The notes: a model not told the origin generated them from the sequence alone. DNA of 64,000 bases from Salinigranum salinum (GCF_009176545.1 NZ_VTOJ01000001.1:2046001-2110000), one strand, 5' to 3'. Positions 53,094-63,085 are shown, numbered from the stretch's first letter. A program made the numbers and translations.

Positions 53094-53878
53094 CGTCCGA
53101 GTGGCCAGACGAGTCGTCGTCGAGTCTCGAATCACGCTCAGCCAACCGGTCGATGAGCTTTGTCCGGGTTCTGAAACGAGCGACGACGCGTCTTCGGCTC
53201 GATCCCCGCCTCGGTCTCCCGTTCGTAATCGCGGGGCTGGTTGTCGCACTAGCGGATGCGATTCGCGCGTGGGACCCCATCCCTGCGACGACGCCAGCGT
53301 GGACCGAAGAATCGCTCAGTGTACAGTATTCGTTCTTTCCCAGCGGTCCGGCTCGGACCATCAGAGAACTCGGTGCGTTCGTCGACCTCCGAACGCCGTA
53401 CCTTCTTGGCGCGCTCACACTCGAATGTGCGGTCTTCGTTGGCGTCGGTCTCGCCGGCTGGATCACGATCACCCGTGCGTTGGACGACGAGCGACGTCTC
53501 GGAGCACTCAGTCGGTATCTCGGCGTCTTCGGATTGATCGGTTCGCTTCCCGTTCTCATCAGCCCGAGATCAGTCACGCTCGACAGCCTCCCGCTTGCGC
53601 TGTTGGGAGTCGTCGTCGTGTCGCTCGTCTCCGTACGGTTCTTCTTCCTTCCCGGCTTCATCGCCAGGGGAGACCGCGTCACAGCCGCACTCACACACAG
53701 CGTCCGAGCCTCGAAGGGGGCGTTTTGGCCGCTGCTCTCGCTCGTCATCGTCTTCGGGCTCGGCTACTGGGTACTCGCGATGGTCCCGCTTGCCGGAGGT
53801 TTTCTCAGCACTGCTCTCATCGCTCCCCTTCACTCGATTTCGCTTGCCGTACTCCTCGAACGACCGGGTGACCCGTGA
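53090..53878 (+). CDS. Hypothetical membrane protein in propeller operon
   Basis: A 262-residue protein with about five membrane helices (LPFVIAGLVVALADAIRAW, LGALTLECAVFVGVGLAGW, YLGVFGLIGSLPVLISP, LALLGVVVVSLVSVRFFF, WPLLSLVIVFGLGYWVLAMV). Its start overlaps the stop of the exported propeller gene by four bases, implying a joint job at the membrane. Family not known. Confidence 0.75.
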   Translation: MTSEWPDESSSSLESRSANRSMSFVRVLKRATTRLRLDPRLGLPFVIAGLVVALADAIRAWDPIPATTPAWTEESLSVQYSFFPSGPARTIRELGAFVDLRTPYLLGALTLECAVFVGVGLAGWITITRALDDERRLGALSRYLGVFGLIGSLPVLISPRSVTLDSLPLALLGVVVVSLVSVRFFFLPGFIARGDRVTAALTHSVRASKGAFWPLLSLVIVFGLGYWVLAMVPLAGGFLSTALIAPLHSISLAVLLERPGDP

Positions 53879-53946
53879 GCAGAAGTGGGTGTTCCGATCG
53901 AACGGCCGTGTTGAAACCCTTCAGCGGTGATAGGTATCAGCAGCCC

Positions 53947-53968
53947 TGCTGAATACAGAGCGCGTATC
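53947..53968. repeat. Dispersed motif TGCTGAATACAGAGCGCGTA
   Basis: Shares ATACAGAGCGCGTATC (16 bases) exactly with 31126-31141 and 17 of 20 positions with 29201-29220. Confidence 0.5.
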
Positions 53969-54133
53969 TCCCACCGGTATCACTGGATGCCCAGCCGTCG
54001 TAACACTCAATAGCCCTTAATTTATGATTACATAACAACCATTGTTCTGAATGGATGATCGGCGTTCACATGTGGAGTGGCGAGGGGCCACTGTTAGACA
54101 AGTGAGATGACGCCGTTCAACGGAGAGTAAAGA

Positions 54134-55690
54134 ATGACATCGAATTCAAATCAGGATGTCGATCGGTCGGACAGAAACCAAGAAATCGCCTCGGACCAGA
54201 CTGGCGAGCGTAGCACCCCCGCATGTCCGTTCCACGACCCTGCCGGAGGGAACGGCCCCTCGGAAGAACGAGAACGAGACGACAGCGGTACCGACCAACC
54301 GGGGCTGGTGGATCGGGCGGTCGATCGTCGATCGTTCATGCGAACTGCCCTGGCGATCGGGGGGACCAGCGCACTAGCGGCTGTCCGTAGCCCGGCCACG
54401 GAGGATGGGGCTGGATCCAATCGGATCGACCTCGATGTTCCCCAGGGACCAACCAACCCTAAGGCGTTTCCCGAACGTCAGCACGCTTGGAACCAGGACA
54501 TCAAGAAGGATCCATTTGGGAACGTCGTGCTCCCGAACCACCAGCTCATCCTGTTCCTGAACTACGTCGACAAGGGGACACCGACCGGACGTGAACGGAA
54601 CGAGGTCGAGTCGGCGTTCCGGACACTCGAACTGGCATTTCAGCGGCTCGCCGCTGGCGACTCGGATGCTGACAACCAGGGGCTCGTGTTCATGGTGGGA
54701 TACTCCCGATCGTACTTCGACCGATTCGATCCCGACCTCCCGAACTCTGTCGACTTTCTCCGGCCCGAAGACGTCCTTCGAAGGACGGACGATGATCCCG
54801 ACAAGGCGGACAACTATGATGCCGTAATCCTGCTCTCCTCGGACACCGTTCCGGTGTTGCTGGGCTCGGAGGAGGCGTTATTCGGCGGCCTCGAACACCT
54901 CAACGGCGTCAAGGTGCGGGGAACACTGGAAGGCATCTTCGAAAAAGCGGAGCGGCGGACGGCTTTCGTTGGAAAGGGACTCCCTCGGGAGAACCTTGTA
55001 GACGAGCCCGATGCCCCTCTCACGGACGAGACCCCCGAAGAGATCACTAACGAGAGCGTCACCGAAAATCTGCGTGGAGATGCCCCTCTCTCGATGGGGT
55101 ACAAGTCGGGCTTCAAGGACAACGTGGCGACTGAGGATGCGGCGACGATCACGACGGGTCCGTTCAAGGAGGGTACGACCTTCCAAGTGTCGAAGCTCCA
55201 GCTCGACCTGGGAAAGTGGTACGAGAACAAAAGAGAAAGCCGAGACGAACTCATGTTCAGCCACGAACACTCCCGTGCTGATATCGGCGATATCGGGGAA
55301 AACCTCGAAGACGATAGCGGCATTACCGAGGACATCGTCGACGATCTCAAGAAGACGGCGGAAGAACGAGGCCGAGTCGGTCACGCCGCGAAGACGGCCC
55401 TGGCCAGGAACGAGGACTTCGAACCCCTGATCCTTCGCCGTTCGGAAGGCGTCAACAACTCGTTCGTTAAGCCCGAAGAGGGGAAGGTCGGGTTCAACTT
55501 TTCCGCGGTGATGGAGGAGATCCAAGACTTCGTAAAGACGCGACAGGCGATGAACACCTCACACCTCGACGATTACATCGACGAGGGCGGCCACGGAATC
55601 CTCCCGTACATGGAGGTCACCAACCGCGCGACGTTCCTCCTCCCACCCCGGAAGCGTCGCTCGCTGCCACGCCCACTCCCCAACGAGTAA
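54134..55690 (+). CDS. Tat-exported DyP-type/DUF7405-like haem protein
   Basis: A 518-residue exported protein. A long N-terminal tail precedes the twin-arginine signal VDRRSFMRTALAIGGTSALA. The fold resembles DyP-type peroxidases: GYKSGFKDNVAT takes the place of the GFxDG loop and MFSHEHSRADIGD may give the haem-proximal His. The Asp is changed to Asn, so peroxidase activity is uncertain. Standalone gene. Confidence 0.65.
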   Translation: MTSNSNQDVDRSDRNQEIASDQTGERSTPACPFHDPAGGNGPSEERERDDSGTDQPGLVDRAVDRRSFMRTALAIGGTSALAAVRSPATEDGAGSNRIDLDVPQGPTNPKAFPERQHAWNQDIKKDPFGNVVLPNHQLILFLNYVDKGTPTGRERNEVESAFRTLELAFQRLAAGDSDADNQGLVFMVGYSRSYFDRFDPDLPNSVDFLRPEDVLRRTDDDPDKADNYDAVILLSSDTVPVLLGSEEALFGGLEHLNGVKVRGTLEGIFEKAERRTAFVGKGLPRENLVDEPDAPLTDETPEEITNESVTENLRGDAPLSMGYKSGFKDNVATEDAATITTGPFKEGTTFQVSKLQLDLGKWYENKRESRDELMFSHEHSRADIGDIGENLEDDSGITEDIVDDLKKTAEERGRVGHAAKTALARNEDFEPLILRRSEGVNNSFVKPEEGKVGFNFSAVMEEIQDFVKTRQAMNTSHLDDYIDEGGHGILPYMEVTNRATFLLPPRKRRSLPRPLPNE

Positions 55691-55755
55691 CCCATCTCAT
55701 GGAGATATTTCCCATCGGATGCGTTCGCATATGGGTGAGAAATCACTTCATCCCC

Positions 55756-55766
55756 TGCTGTATACA
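55756..55766. repeat. Short copy of dispersed motif
   Basis: TGCTGTATACA matches the first 11 bases of 29201-29220. Confidence 0.4.
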
Positions 55767-55854
55767 CCCTCTGTATCGGTCACACAGAAACCGGCAGACC
55801 GTGAGTAGGTGGAAGTGGAGTGGTTTCTTGTAATTCGTGTTAATTTGAATCGAT

Positions 55855-56112
55855 ATGGGCTCAGATCACTCCGATTTACCAAATTCTCCAACGAAGGTGG
55901 GAGTCGTTATCGGCGTTCTGCTCGGTGTTTTGAGGCGATTTGTTCATCCGATCGAATTCCCAACAGCTACGTTTCTAATCGCAGGAATCGTCCTTGTACA
56001 GTTCGGAGAGAAATCTTGGACCGATATCGGTCGGGTGTTCGTTTTCCTCAGTATCTCGAACGCTGTCGTTTGGCTGATACTCAGACTCGTCTTCGGAGGG
56101 CCGTGGTTCTGA
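55855..56112 (+). CDS. Small membrane protein
   Basis: An 85-residue frame from ATG 55855 with two hydrophobic segments (PTATFLIAGIVLVQFG and VFVFLSISNAVVWLILRLVF). No family. Plausible short membrane gene. Confidence 0.45.
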   Translation: MGSDHSDLPNSPTKVGVVIGVLLGVLRRFVHPIEFPTATFLIAGIVLVQFGEKSWTDIGRVFVFLSISNAVVWLILRLVFGGPWF

Positions 56113-56333
56113 CATAGAACCGCGAACGGTGTGACGGACACAGCCTCTGTATCTCGGATTCGTCTACTGCTAGGTTCTCGGTCGCTCAGTGAGGTCTTAG
56201 CGAACGCAGGGCACGAGTCGGTTATAGAGTGCCCTGATGCGGATTGCCGAGAGAGTCGCTACGTACAGCCGCGTGGGATACCAGTTCGGACTGGAGGATC
56301 ACCCGCAGTTTCAAATGTGCACTACTTGTAGAT

Positions 56334-57680
56334 ATGTTGATGAGACGTCGCCAGTTTCTCACAGCGTCACTGTCGGGAGCAGTCGCGACGGTTGCTGGGT
56401 GTTCCGTACCGACTGACGACAGGTCTCGGGGGTCAGAACCGGGAACGATCGAGTGTGCAGACGATGTCTCATCAACGACTGACGAGCGCACGACAGGAGA
56501 CGAGACGTGGCCGACACCCCAGTACGATGCACGGCGGCGCGGCCACGTTCCCGGACGGGTAGGCCCACAAGGGTGTCCCACTGTCCAGTGGACCTGGCGT
56601 CACGACGAAGACATCACCGGCCCGGGGATGCACACGTCAGCGTTGATCGTCAACGACACCGTCTACATCGGCGACGAGTCACCACCTCGTCGTCAAGGCG
56701 ACGACGACGACACTACGATGATCGCCATCGACGCCGCCACGGGAACAGAGCGGTGGCGCGTAGCGGGTGCTGGCAAGCCAGTCCGGACACCGACCGTGAC
56801 CAACGATATGATGTACGTTCCGATGGACAACGGGATCCAAGCGATTGATCTCGTCGCGCAGGCACCGGACTGGCACACAACGTTCGTCGAGGGTCAAGAG
56901 TACGACGGCGATAGTGAGTGGGCGGAGGTCCCCGCGGTCGTCGGCGGAACCGTCTACGCGGGTACCCACCTGGGAACCCTGTACGCGATCGATGCCGCGA
57001 CCGGCACGGTCGAGTGGGAGTTCACGGCCGAAGGGCTCCCGGAAGAACAACTCATGGACGAGGAGCCGGTGCCGGAGGTCAGACGAATCGGACAGTTCGA
57101 CGGGCCCGTGGCGGTCGCGGACGGCATCGTCTACGCGGCGAACTGGGACAGCCGGCTGTACGCCGTCGATGCCGCGACCGGTGAGAAAGTGTGGTCGACG
57201 TTCCGGTACTCGCCCATTGACTGGACGAGCCGTCCGTCGCCGCCGGCAGTGTACGATGGAACAGTCTACACCTCGACGCGGCAGAGTGGTGCAGTCATCG
57301 CGCTTGACGCCCAGACTGGCGAGCAGGAGTGGGTGTTCGACGAACTCGGCTACTCGGAGGGCGTCTCACCGGCAGTCACCGACACGTCTGTGTATGCGAG
57401 TGCAGGAACGTCCTCGGAGCAGATGTTCCTCGTCGCGCTCGACAGGGCGACCGGGCGGCAACGCTGGCAGACATGGATCGGATTGCCGAGCCGTGGACCG
57501 ATCGTCGACGAGCAGAACGTCTATATCGAGCAGCTGGGGACGCTACTGGCCTGTGGGCGTCGCAGCGGAACCGAGCAGTGGTGGTTCCGGATGCACGCCG
57601 ATAGCTGGGCCTCGCCGTCGCTGGCCAACGGCTCCATCTACACGACCGACGACCGGGGGCACGTCTACGGTATCTGGTAG
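56334..57680 (+). CDS. Lipoprotein beta-propeller (PQQ-type repeat)
   Basis: A 448-residue lipoprotein from ATG 56334 (MLMRRRQFLTASLSGAVATV) with Tat-type RRR and lipobox VAGC. Repeats such as LYAIDAATGTVEWEF and LYAVDAATGEKVWSTF identify a BamB-like propeller. Second of three such proteins. Monocistronic; no catalytic residues. Confidence 0.88.
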   Translation: MLMRRRQFLTASLSGAVATVAGCSVPTDDRSRGSEPGTIECADDVSSTTDERTTGDETWPTPQYDARRRGHVPGRVGPQGCPTVQWTWRHDEDITGPGMHTSALIVNDTVYIGDESPPRRQGDDDDTTMIAIDAATGTERWRVAGAGKPVRTPTVTNDMMYVPMDNGIQAIDLVAQAPDWHTTFVEGQEYDGDSEWAEVPAVVGGTVYAGTHLGTLYAIDAATGTVEWEFTAEGLPEEQLMDEEPVPEVRRIGQFDGPVAVADGIVYAANWDSRLYAVDAATGEKVWSTFRYSPIDWTSRPSPPAVYDGTVYTSTRQSGAVIALDAQTGEQEWVFDELGYSEGVSPAVTDTSVYASAGTSSEQMFLVALDRATGRQRWQTWIGLPSRGPIVDEQNVYIEQLGTLLACGRRSGTEQWWFRMHADSWASPSLANGSIYTTDDRGHVYGIW

Positions 57681-57834
57681 ACAAACAGACCTACAGAACG
57701 ACTGTTTCACCGCTGAGACAACGGGATACACGGCATCTGCTTGCTGCATTCACTCTCGAGATTCACCACACCAGCTCTCTCAATTCCTGAAGATTTCGAC
57801 GAAGCCGATCGAATACGATGGACTCTATCCACGA

Positions 57835-58389
57835 TCAGGCGAGCAGCCAGTCCACGCTCGACGCACAGACTGACGAGCCGCTCGAACCACGTTCCGTGAG
57901 CGTGAGGGTGTGCTCCTGTCCGCGTTGGGTACAGGTCTCGATCTCCGTCTGTACGTGTGTTTCGTTGTCACCGAGGTCTTCAACCACGTAGACAGTGACG
58001 TTCCCCGGCGTCCACCCGGTGACCGTCATCGATGCGTCCTCACCGGGCTCGACAGTGACCTGTCGAGTCGGAATTCCATCGTCGACCAGGGTCACGTTCC
58101 GGTATCCGTCCGCCCAGACCATCTGTGAAAGCGTCACGAGCCGCCGGTCACCATCCGCTGTCGTGACCGCGAAATTCAGCAGCATCGCCGTCTGCAGGCT
58201 GTCAGTCGTGTATGCCGTCACGCGATACGTCGTGGTGTCCTCGTTCGTCACGGTCATCGTCGGAGGGGAGGTGATTACGTCGCCGGCAACGACTGAGCCA
58301 CCACTCAGGAGGACGAGGAGTGCGAGCAGAGCCGCAATTCGTCGGGAGACCATCCACCACATCCCAATCGCTGCGTCGATAAATATCAT
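57835..58389 (-). CDS. Secreted or membrane-anchored hypothetical protein
   Basis: A 184-residue protein; N-terminal hydrophobic helix (SRRIAALLALLVLLSGGSVVAGD, cleavable) and a beta-rich acidic remainder (TPGNVTVYVVEDLGDNETHV) with two cysteines. Exported, function unknown. Confidence 0.6.
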   Translation of the reverse strand: MIFIDAAIGMWWMVSRRIAALLALLVLLSGGSVVAGDVITSPPTMTVTNEDTTTYRVTAYTTDSLQTAMLLNFAVTTADGDRRLVTLSQMVWADGYRNVTLVDDGIPTRQVTVEPGEDASMTVTGWTPGNVTVYVVEDLGDNETHVQTEIETCTQRGQEHTLTLTERGSSGSSVCASSVDWLLA

Positions 58390-58571
58390 GCACCCTCGCT
58401 AACCTGGGGATGTCCATGCGGGTCGGTAGAGACCCCCACCCTGACAATCGAGTATGGAACCGTCAGACCCCCCCTGGGATTAATTCGCTCTGCGGGGGAC
58501 GGTTTCGCATCAACGCTGGTTTGAGCCTTCCCAGCCGATTTACTCGTGCCACCAGACGGTCTGCTGTAGCA

Positions 58572-59231
58572 ATGAAACTAGACGAGTTCACTGAATCCAA
58601 CGCCCCGAAAACAGGAGGCGACGGATTTCAGAAGGAGAACAAGCGGCTCCTGGATATTGCGCTCGACGGAACGGTGATGGTCAAGGCCGGATCGATGATC
58701 GGGTACACCGGTGAGATGACCTTCACCGGGAAGTCCTCGGCGGAAGGTGGTATCACGGGGTTCGTCAAGGACGCGATCACGGACGAGGGCACGCCCGTCA
58801 TGGAGGCCGACGGGAGCGGGCATCTCTACGTCGCCGACCAGGGAAAGAAGGTCCAGATCCTCGACCTCAACAGTGAGGAATCGATCTCGGTCAACGGCAA
58901 CGACGTCCTCGCGTTCGAGTCAACGGTCGACTACGAGATCGGTACCATCGGCGGGCTCTCGGAGGCCGCTGCCGGAGGACTGACGAACGTCTACCTCACC
59001 GGGCCGGGAGCGGTTGCGATTACGACCCACGGTGACCCGCTCGTCGTAACTCCACCGGTCAACACGGACCCCGACGCGACCGTCGCGTGGAGCACGGACC
59101 TCTCGCCGTCGGTGGCGACGAACAAGGCGATCGAAATCGGTCAAACATCGGGGGAGACGATCCAGATGGAGTTCACCGGCTCGGAGGGCTTCGTCGTCAT
59201 CCAGCCGTACGAAGAGGGCTCACAGCTGTGA
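58572..59231 (+). CDS. AIM24 family protein
   Basis: A 219-residue protein from ATG 58572 (MKLDEFTESNAPKTGGDGFQ). AIM24/TIGR00266 motifs: IALDGTVMVKAGSMIGYTGE, and repeated beta strands with EGGITGFVKDAI and YLTGPGAVAITTHG. These proteins form trimers or barrels and act in mitochondria and archaea with unknown role. No signal peptide. Confidence 0.85.
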   Translation: MKLDEFTESNAPKTGGDGFQKENKRLLDIALDGTVMVKAGSMIGYTGEMTFTGKSSAEGGITGFVKDAITDEGTPVMEADGSGHLYVADQGKKVQILDLNSEESISVNGNDVLAFESTVDYEIGTIGGLSEAAAGGLTNVYLTGPGAVAITTHGDPLVVTPPVNTDPDATVAWSTDLSPSVATNKAIEIGQTSGETIQMEFTGSEGFVVIQPYEEGSQL

Positions 59232-59406
59232 TCCGACGGGGTCGAACGCTGGGGCCCTAACCGGACTCGAGGGCACACTGGTGTGTCGCGTCTCGTCTCC
59301 GCCGGAGTGCAACGGTTTCTACCCACCCTCGTCCGGAGGTGGCCATCATAAGCGTTGATCCCGAGAAGTACTATCGGTTGCGTGCTCGGGGAGAGGGTTC
59401 TGTCGG

Positions 59407-60708
59407 TCACCAGAGCGCGTGCAGACGGTCGGCGACGTGTTCGGTACCACTGTCGGTGTCTCGGTATTCGAGCGTCCTGACGATCGCCCGTCCACCGGCG
59501 AATACGGGCGCGCGATTGACCTGATAATCGAACGTGTGTGACGCGACGGTCTCACCCGTCGCGAGGTCGACGGCCACGACCGTGTCGACGAATTCGCCCT
59601 CGGTCCGACGGCCGAAGACCCGGTCCCCGGCGACGACTGGGGGACCGAGGAAGTCCCCAGTCAGCCATCGCCGGTCACCCGAGTCGCGCTCGAACGCATG
59701 GGTATCCCCACTGTCGACGACGACGACGTCCTCACGTGCTGCGATGCCCGAGATCGAGCCGCTCTCGAAGCGTCGCGTCCAGCGACGCGTTCCCGACGAC
59801 GCCGTCAACGCGTGAAGAGCAGTCGTCCCGGGATCGGTCGCCCGAGCACGCGAGGCCGTCATCGGGACGTACACGGTCTCACTGACGGCAGCGATATCGT
59901 TGACGAACAGCACGTCGGGGACGGTGGCTTCCCACCGTCGTTCGCCGTCGGGCGTGAACGCGACGACCCGATCCGCGAAGTATGCGTCCTCCCTGTCGGT
60001 ATCGAACCGTGCGACCGGCGTGAATACGGTCTCCTCGCCGACCGCTGGTCGACCGACTGGGGTCCAGTCGGAGAGCCAGCGTCCGCCCGGCCACGTGGTC
60101 GGGTGGAGACGCGCACAGACCCGTCCATCAGCGGCGTCGAGCGCGACGACCGAGTCGTGGAGGACTGAGACGTAGACCACGTCGCCCGAGGCAGCGACAG
60201 CCGTAACTCGCTCCGCTTCGTACGTCCACGTGACTGACTCACCCTCGACCGCGTAGAGTCGCTGACGACCGCTGGCTCCAGCGGGTTCACCGACCAGGTA
60301 TACCCTGCCGTCGATGGCGGCACTGATCCGGGCGTCATACCCCTCAGCTACGGTCCACTCGAACTGTCGCTCGCCCGTCTCGGCGTCGAATCCCAAGAGA
60401 CGAATATCCGATGGAGGATCACTGGAGGTGGTAACCGTGTACACAGTCCCGTTGGCGACCAGGGGGCGACTCAGCCTCGCGTCGACGCGGAACGTCCACC
60501 GTTCAGTAAGCGAGTTCGGAGCGGCAGGTGCCGCGTTCGAATTACCCTGGTCATGGTGTCTGTGTGACCAGTCGGCCGAGTCATCGACACCGGCTGGTCT
60601 CGGACAGTCACGACTCGCTGCACTGCACCCGGCGAGGCCTCCAATAGTGGCCGCACACCGACCGAGAAAGCCACGCGTGGTAGTGGAGGGGCGTGATTCC
60701 GGGGACAT
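59407..60708 (-). CDS. Lipoprotein beta-propeller (PQQ-type repeat)
   Basis: A 433-residue lipoprotein starting at ATG 60708 with signal TTTRGFLGRCAATIGGLAGC and lipobox LAGC. Repeats (LLGFDAETGERQFEW, VVALDAADGRVCARL, VVAVDLATGETVASH) form the third propeller of this window. Function unknown; likely a surface scaffold. Confidence 0.88.
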   Translation of the reverse strand: MSPESRPSTTTRGFLGRCAATIGGLAGCSAASRDCPRPAGVDDSADWSHRHHDQGNSNAAPAAPNSLTERWTFRVDARLSRPLVANGTVYTVTTSSDPPSDIRLLGFDAETGERQFEWTVAEGYDARISAAIDGRVYLVGEPAGASGRQRLYAVEGESVTWTYEAERVTAVAASGDVVYVSVLHDSVVALDAADGRVCARLHPTTWPGGRWLSDWTPVGRPAVGEETVFTPVARFDTDREDAYFADRVVAFTPDGERRWEATVPDVLFVNDIAAVSETVYVPMTASRARATDPGTTALHALTASSGTRRWTRRFESGSISGIAAREDVVVVDSGDTHAFERDSGDRRWLTGDFLGPPVVAGDRVFGRRTEGEFVDTVVAVDLATGETVASHTFDYQVNRAPVFAGGRAIVRTLEYRDTDSGTEHVADRLHALW

Positions 60709-60874
60709 GCGTCCGCGTACGAGTTGCCGCTGAAAAACCTCTTTGGACGCAACGCAGGTTGGCTGACTGTTCGAAATCCACCGACACGCATCGAACATAT
60801 GAATTAGATTCGTTCGTACCGTCTACCGTTCCCAGTCGTACCTGCACTCTCCCGGGTGTTGGGCTCGGCACCGA

Positions 60875-61021
60875 ACACTCGAACAGACGAGGCACGAATC
60901 GGACGGTATCCACTTCGAGTACACGATCGAGACGACCGGTGTCTACCGGTACGGCTGCGAGCAACACGAGAGCCTCGGGCAGCGAGGCACAATTGTTGTG
61001 CAAGCAACTCCGAACGACTGA
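60875..61021 (+). pseudogene. Remnant of a halocyanin-like cupredoxin
   Basis: A short frame reads HFEYTIETTGVYRYGCEQHE, SLGQRGTIVVQATPND and stops at 61019-61021. GCEQHESLGQ matches the Cys and His copper ligands but the Met ligand is replaced by Gln. The N-terminal half and signal are absent, so this is a decayed blue copper protein like the one at 7175-7696. Confidence 0.6.
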
Positions 61022-61177
61022 CCTGGTCTGTCCGCGTGTCTCATTGACCTCGCCCAATCACGTGTTCCGATCGAATCGAACGTCAGGGGACACGTTTGAG
61101 TGGTTCGGCGCTGTACTATCGGTCCCGATGCCCTCCAGTCAGTCCACTGTTCGACTCGCGTATCCGCCCGGTGGAAC

Positions 61178-62068
61178 ATGAGACGCCGAGACGTTATCAC
61201 GGCACTGGCAGGGAGTACGTGCCTGCTTGGTGGGTGTGTGACCGACTCCTCCTCCCCCGTTGGGGAGTCGACCGCGAACCCGACGGTCCCGCCGAACGTA
61301 ACGACCGTCACCGGGACGAAACCGCTCCCAACACCGGCGAGTCCGTCGACTCCCGAGGCTGCTCGGTCCTTCGTCGAGACCTACGAGCAACGCTCCGTGT
61401 ACAATGAACTCGTCGACGGGATCGCCTCCGCGTACCCGGCCATCGAGATCAGTGTCGAGCCGGCACGGACCGCCGTCGTACACACGACTGACCGGGGATA
61501 CTACCTGCTGTCGTCGTACAGCGGGTCGGGACGGTATCACGATCCGGACGGATCGCCAGGCAGTGCGACGAAATACGCATCGAGCATCGCTCACTTCGTC
61601 GGTTCAGAGATCCACCGACGGATCCCGTTCGGGGCGTATCGCTGTCGGGACCCCGTTATCACGGCGTCCAGCGGAGAGCGCCCGACTCACCCCGTCGCTC
61701 GATTCCAACTGTACGACTTCGAGACGCCGCCCGACTACGACCTGACGGAGCAGGACGGGCATTCGGTACATATTACCGTCACCGATGGCGACGATGAGAC
61801 CGTTCTGTCCCGGGAGTACCAGACCGTGGTGCCGCTTACGATCCAGCCGAACGTCACTCGAAAGTCCGGTCGGTATACGCTCACGGTGTCACTCTCACAC
61901 GGCGGAAGCGTTCGGTACAACTGGTCGCTGTCGACTTCGGTCGCCCCCGAGTGGTGGGCGGTCGGAGTGGTAATCACGAACGCGGGAGAGGTGGTCGTTC
62001 GGACGCTGTACCCGAACGATGATGTCGGCCTGCCTCGGGAGACGCTGTGTAGGCGGGCCGATCATTAA
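61178..62068 (+). CDS. Lipoprotein of unknown function
   Basis: A 296-residue lipoprotein from ATG 61178 (MRRRDVITALAGSTCLLGGC) with Tat-type RRR and lipobox LGGC, Thr/Pro-rich linker, and a beta-rich domain (YGYYLLSSYSGSGRYH type loop, GYYLLSSYSGSG). No family recognised. Faces the membrane gene at 62078 and converges with it. Confidence 0.6.
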   Translation: MRRRDVITALAGSTCLLGGCVTDSSSPVGESTANPTVPPNVTTVTGTKPLPTPASPSTPEAARSFVETYEQRSVYNELVDGIASAYPAIEISVEPARTAVVHTTDRGYYLLSSYSGSGRYHDPDGSPGSATKYASSIAHFVGSEIHRRIPFGAYRCRDPVITASSGERPTHPVARFQLYDFETPPDYDLTEQDGHSVHITVTDGDDETVLSREYQTVVPLTIQPNVTRKSGRYTLTVSLSHGGSVRYNWSLSTSVAPEWWAVGVVITNAGEVVVRTLYPNDDVGLPRETLCRRADH

Positions 62069-62077
62069 CGATACAGC

Positions 62078-62944
62078 TTACACCGACTGAACGCGCTCGA
62101 GGAGCGCGAGTCGCCTTCCTCCGAGTTCGACGCCTGCAGCGACCAGGATAACCCCTAAGAAGACGAACCAGGCACCGAAGTAGAACGCGTGTGGGTCGTC
62201 GACACTGGCGACGAACTCCGCTCTGACGTCCAGCAGCACGAACACCGTGAGGAGAGTTGCCGGGGAGACGAGCCGATGACGGACGAGGAGGTACAGCGGG
62301 ACGGCAGCGAGCAACCACATCCCGAGGGTACTGAACAGGTACAGCAAGAGTTCGAAGCCGCCAGTCGCGGTCACACCGAGTCGAACGGCGAACCACATCA
62401 TCACGCCGGCGTGGAGGAGGCCACCAGCAGTCGCGATGATTGTCGCTTGCTGTCGTGACGCGGGAATACTCACCCACTGCAGTGGTGTTGGCACCGACGG
62501 AAGCCAGTCCCAGCCCAGTCGACTCACGTACTCGACGAGGCCGAGGAAGACGAACCCGACCGTCCACACAGACGCGTTGATCATGTACCGGACGATGTAG
62601 AGGCCGTTCTCGACGACCATGATGCCGGTTGGTTCGGAGAGCCGCTCTAGTTCTGCGACATCCCGGAACGTCGGTCCGGGTGGGGAGAGCTCCATCCCGA
62701 GGACGTAGCCGGTCGTCACGAGGAGCGCACATACTGGCGCGACCAGGGTATACCTGAGCGCGAGCCACACTGGGAGCGCTGCGACAACGACGAGACCACC
62801 GTATCGCCACCCCATCCCCACGAGCGAGTACTCGCCAGGGCCGACTGCATAGCCGAGTCGGGCTGCGGCGAGGAGGAGGACGCCTGCGTGGATGACCCCG
62901 AGAAGCAGGCTTACCGTGAGTCTAACCTCTCGGGCTGAAAGCAT
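62078..62944 (-). CDS. Hypothetical integral membrane protein
   Basis: A 288-residue protein starting at ATG 62944 (MLSAREVRLTVSLLLGVIHA), about eight helices (YGGLVVVAALPVWLALRYTL, VWTVGFVFLGLVEYV, LLYLFSTLGMWLLAAVPLYL). Two-fold repeat is suggested by GVIHAGVLLLAAARLG and GGLLHAGVMMWFAVRLG. No family recognised. Confidence 0.65.
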   Translation of the reverse strand: MLSAREVRLTVSLLLGVIHAGVLLLAAARLGYAVGPGEYSLVGMGWRYGGLVVVAALPVWLALRYTLVAPVCALLVTTGYVLGMELSPPGPTFRDVAELERLSEPTGIMVVENGLYIVRYMINASVWTVGFVFLGLVEYVSRLGWDWLPSVPTPLQWVSIPASRQQATIIATAGGLLHAGVMMWFAVRLGVTATGGFELLLYLFSTLGMWLLAAVPLYLLVRHRLVSPATLLTVFVLLDVRAEFVASVDDPHAFYFGAWFVFLGVILVAAGVELGGRRLALLERVQSV

Positions 62945-63077
62945 CGTCACGGTAAGGCCGATTCTCCCGGATATGTAATGGGACTGTCGAAACCTCCTAT
63001 CAAGCACGGACTGCTCGTGGTATACCCGAGTGCTCCGAAGGGTCTGGGTTCTTTCAGACTCGGAAACCTCACGTCTC

Positions 63078-63085
63078 TTTTTATG
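63078..63085 (+). promoter_or_regulatory. TATA-like box of the ArsR-type gene
   Basis: TTTTTATG at 63078-63085 lies about 28 bases before GTG 63110, a distance typical for a leaderless haloarchaeal transcript. Confidence 0.5.

Noticed and set aside
53072..53871. 381-residue plus frame overlapping the propeller operon
   Set aside because: Arg/Ser-rich frame out of register with the two supported genes.
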